Positions 62,478-64,000 of a stretch of DNA of 64,000 nucleotides are shown piece by piece. The position numbers and the translations under genes are program-made. Source of the DNA: Corynebacterium sp. HS2168-gen11 (GTDB lineage: Bacteria; Actinomycetota; Actinomycetes; Mycobacteriales; Mycobacteriaceae); assembly GCF_024834075.1 (NCBI RefSeq), contig NZ_JANUXR010000003.1:186001-250000 (forward strand), read 5' to 3'. Every line of letters starts with the position of its first letter. Position 1 is the first letter of the stretch. Under the pieces are notes generated by a model. It made no database searches, had not been told where the DNA came from, and was given only the letters and a program-made list of their open reading frames with translations.

Positions 62478-63830
62478 ATGAATGCTGTATTAATTGCTGT
62501 AGTTGTCATGTTGGCACTCGCATTAGCGCGAGTCCACGTAGTATTAGCGCTTTTTATTGGTGCCTTGGTTGGAGGGCTGCTCAGTGGTATCGGCTTAGAC
62601 GCCACAATGGTAGCGTTCCAAGAAGGTCTTTCAGGTGGCGCGAAAATTGCATTAAGCTACGCCCTTTTAGGTGCCTTTGCAATGGCAGTCGCAAGTTCAG
62701 GGCTGCCAGTCCTGTTAGCTCGAACGATCATGGCCCGCATTGGTGTGAGTGATGATCACACTCAAACTCGAGTCGTCGCAGTGACCAAGTGGCTTATGAT
62801 CGCCGGTATCTTGGCAATGGCTGTGATGAGTCAGAACCTTATTCCGGTACACATCGCCTTTATTCCACTGATCGTGCCACCGCTGCTTGCTGTCATGAAC
62901 CGCATGCGCCTTGACCGTCGTTTAGTTGCCTGTGTGCTGACATTCGGCTTGGTAACCACCTATATGTGGATTCCAGTAGGCTTCGGCTCCATCTTCTTAA
63001 ACGAAATCCTGTTAGGCAATATCGAAGAAGCCGGCATGGATGTCACAGGGTTAAATCCACTACGCATTATGGCGATCCCAGCAATGGGCATGGTCGTGGG
63101 TCTACTCATTGCGGCACTGGTGAGTTACCGCAAGCCACGTGACTACGCTGATCGTGCCATTGAAGGCGGGGTAGCAGAACCTGAAGTGATTTCTCGCTAC
63201 AAGATTATCGTCGCATTCATCGCTATTCTGGCAACCTTTATTGTGCAAGTTGTGATGCAAACTCTTGGCACGGAAGCAGATTCCTTGCTCATTGGTGCAT
63301 TAACTGGCCTGGCAATCTTCTTACTCACCGGTGCTGTGAATTGGCGCGAGGCTGACGACGTTTTTTCTGCCGGCATGAAGATGATGGCCATGATCGGCTT
63401 TATCATGATCACTGCTCAAGGCTTTGCCTCGGTTATGAAAGCGACCGGACACGTTGAATCATTAGTCAATTCTTCCGCGATGATCTTCGGCGATAATAAA
63501 GGCCTTGGCGCATTAATTATGCTGCTTGTTGGCTTGATTGTCACAATGGGTATTGGCTCGTCGTTCTCCACGTTGCCAATTATCGCCACTATTTATGTGC
63601 CATTGTGCGCGGCGATGGGCTTTAGTCCAGCTGCTACCGTTGCAATTATTGGTGCCGCAGGCGCGCTTGGCGACGCCGGTTCGCCAGCCTCGGATTCCAC
63701 GTTAGGCCCAACCTCTGGCTTAAATGCTGATGGCCAGCACGATCACATTCGCGATTCCGTGATCCCAACCTTTATCCACTTTAATATTCCATTGGTACTC
63801 TCAGGCTGGATCGCCGCAATGGTTCTTTAA
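62478..63830 (+). CDS. Na+/H+ antiporter family membrane protein
   Basis: 450 residues with about 11 membrane segments. The N-terminus [40 protein letters not shown] matches the N-terminal domain of the Na_H_antiport_2/NhaC-like group. Later [29 protein letters not shown]-like sequence near residue 400 is characteristic of that family. It might transport Na+ or an amino-acid-like substrate. No clear ribosome site. Confidence 0.85.
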   Translation: [450 protein letters not shown]

Positions 63831-63847
63831 TAGGAATGTTTCTCCAA

Positions 63848-63873
63848 GCCCTCTCCACTTGCTGGTAGAGGGC
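63848..63873 (+). terminator. Terminator after the antiporter gene
   Basis: GCCCTCT / AGAGGGC stem with a 12-base loop, followed by ATGTTTTTG. Confidence 0.8.
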
Positions 63874-63973
63874 ATGTTTTTGTTCGCACAGACTTTCGAC
63901 TATGTAACTTCGCTTAAGAGAGCTATGATGTAACAGTAGTTTAATTTAGTCACATAGGTAACAGGAGTATGGT

Positions 63974-64000
63974 GTGAAAAAGTTTGCCGTGGCTACCCGA
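63974..64000 (+). CDS. Start of a further gene (partial)
   Basis: A GTG start behind ACAGGAG opens a frame, VKKFAVATR, that runs off the window. The Lys-Lys-Phe-Ala start suggests a signal peptide. The product cannot be identified. Confidence 0.55.

Overview
The window looks like a Corynebacterium chromosome, by inference from the C. diphtheriae branch. The evidence is the gene order dnaJ-rsmE-phoH-ybeY-CBS-era-recO-uppS-zur-glyS-dgt-dnaG, which I recognise as the actinobacterial order also seen in mycobacteria. Further evidence is an unusual DnaG, a homodimeric-type AceE, the glnA2-glnE pair, the RNase H/CobC fusion, and an HmuO-type heme oxygenase preceded by a DtxR-like box. Base composition is intermediate, and Leu TTA codons are frequent in much of the window. 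Species could not be determined.

Layout. 0-10 kb: rRNA methylation, PhoH/YbeY RNA metabolism, a CBS membrane protein, a complete vitamin B6 cluster (pdxS-pdxT-pdxY), then era, recO, uppS and a ferritin-like/VIT1 iron transporter. 10-24 kb: zur, a 1.2 kb gene-free gap, glyS, a large TPM-domain membrane protein, dgt, a secreted Sa/T1-type ribonuclease, glmS, a short-chain dehydrogenase, dnaG, a neocarzinostatin-like lipoprotein and a YtxH-like protein.

24.7-32.2 kb: a 7.5 kb integrative element sits in the 3' end of a tRNA-Asn gene, bounded by 85-bp direct repeats. It carries a tyrosine integrase, an XRE repressor, an excisionase-like protein, an archaeo-eukaryotic-type primase, an SF3 helicase, iteron-like repeats, small proteins, and a single HK97-fold major capsid protein. 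No terminase, portal, protease or tail gene is present. It looks like a phage-satellite-type island with its own replication and its own capsid subunit, and it is the best candidate here for an undescribed system. A tandem repeat stays open in frame between a small ORF's TAA stop and the capsid start.

32-43 kb: a CAU-anticodon tRNA, a TetR/GAP-family divergent pair with twin operators, a possible orphan immunity protein, a TRIC-type channel, a serine hydrolase, an acyl carrier protein beside an alpha/beta hydrolase, aceE and a DUF3052 gene. 43-53 kb: tRNA-Val, an HNH endonuclease, SURF1, a low-molecular-weight tyrosine phosphatase, Nif3, a zinc-ribbon protein, the RNase H/CobC fusion, RNase P RNA, a galactokinase-like protein and a CYTH-CHAD protein. 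This stretch is visibly richer in G+C and is studded with a repeated AT-rich nonamer. 53-64 kb: glnA2, glnE, hmuO, an MFS transporter, thrC, a NUDIX hydrolase, an Na+/H+ antiporter-like protein and the start of one more gene.

All family assignments were made by reading motifs; no database search was run. Gene starts were adjusted to visible ribosome binding sites and family start positions where possible.
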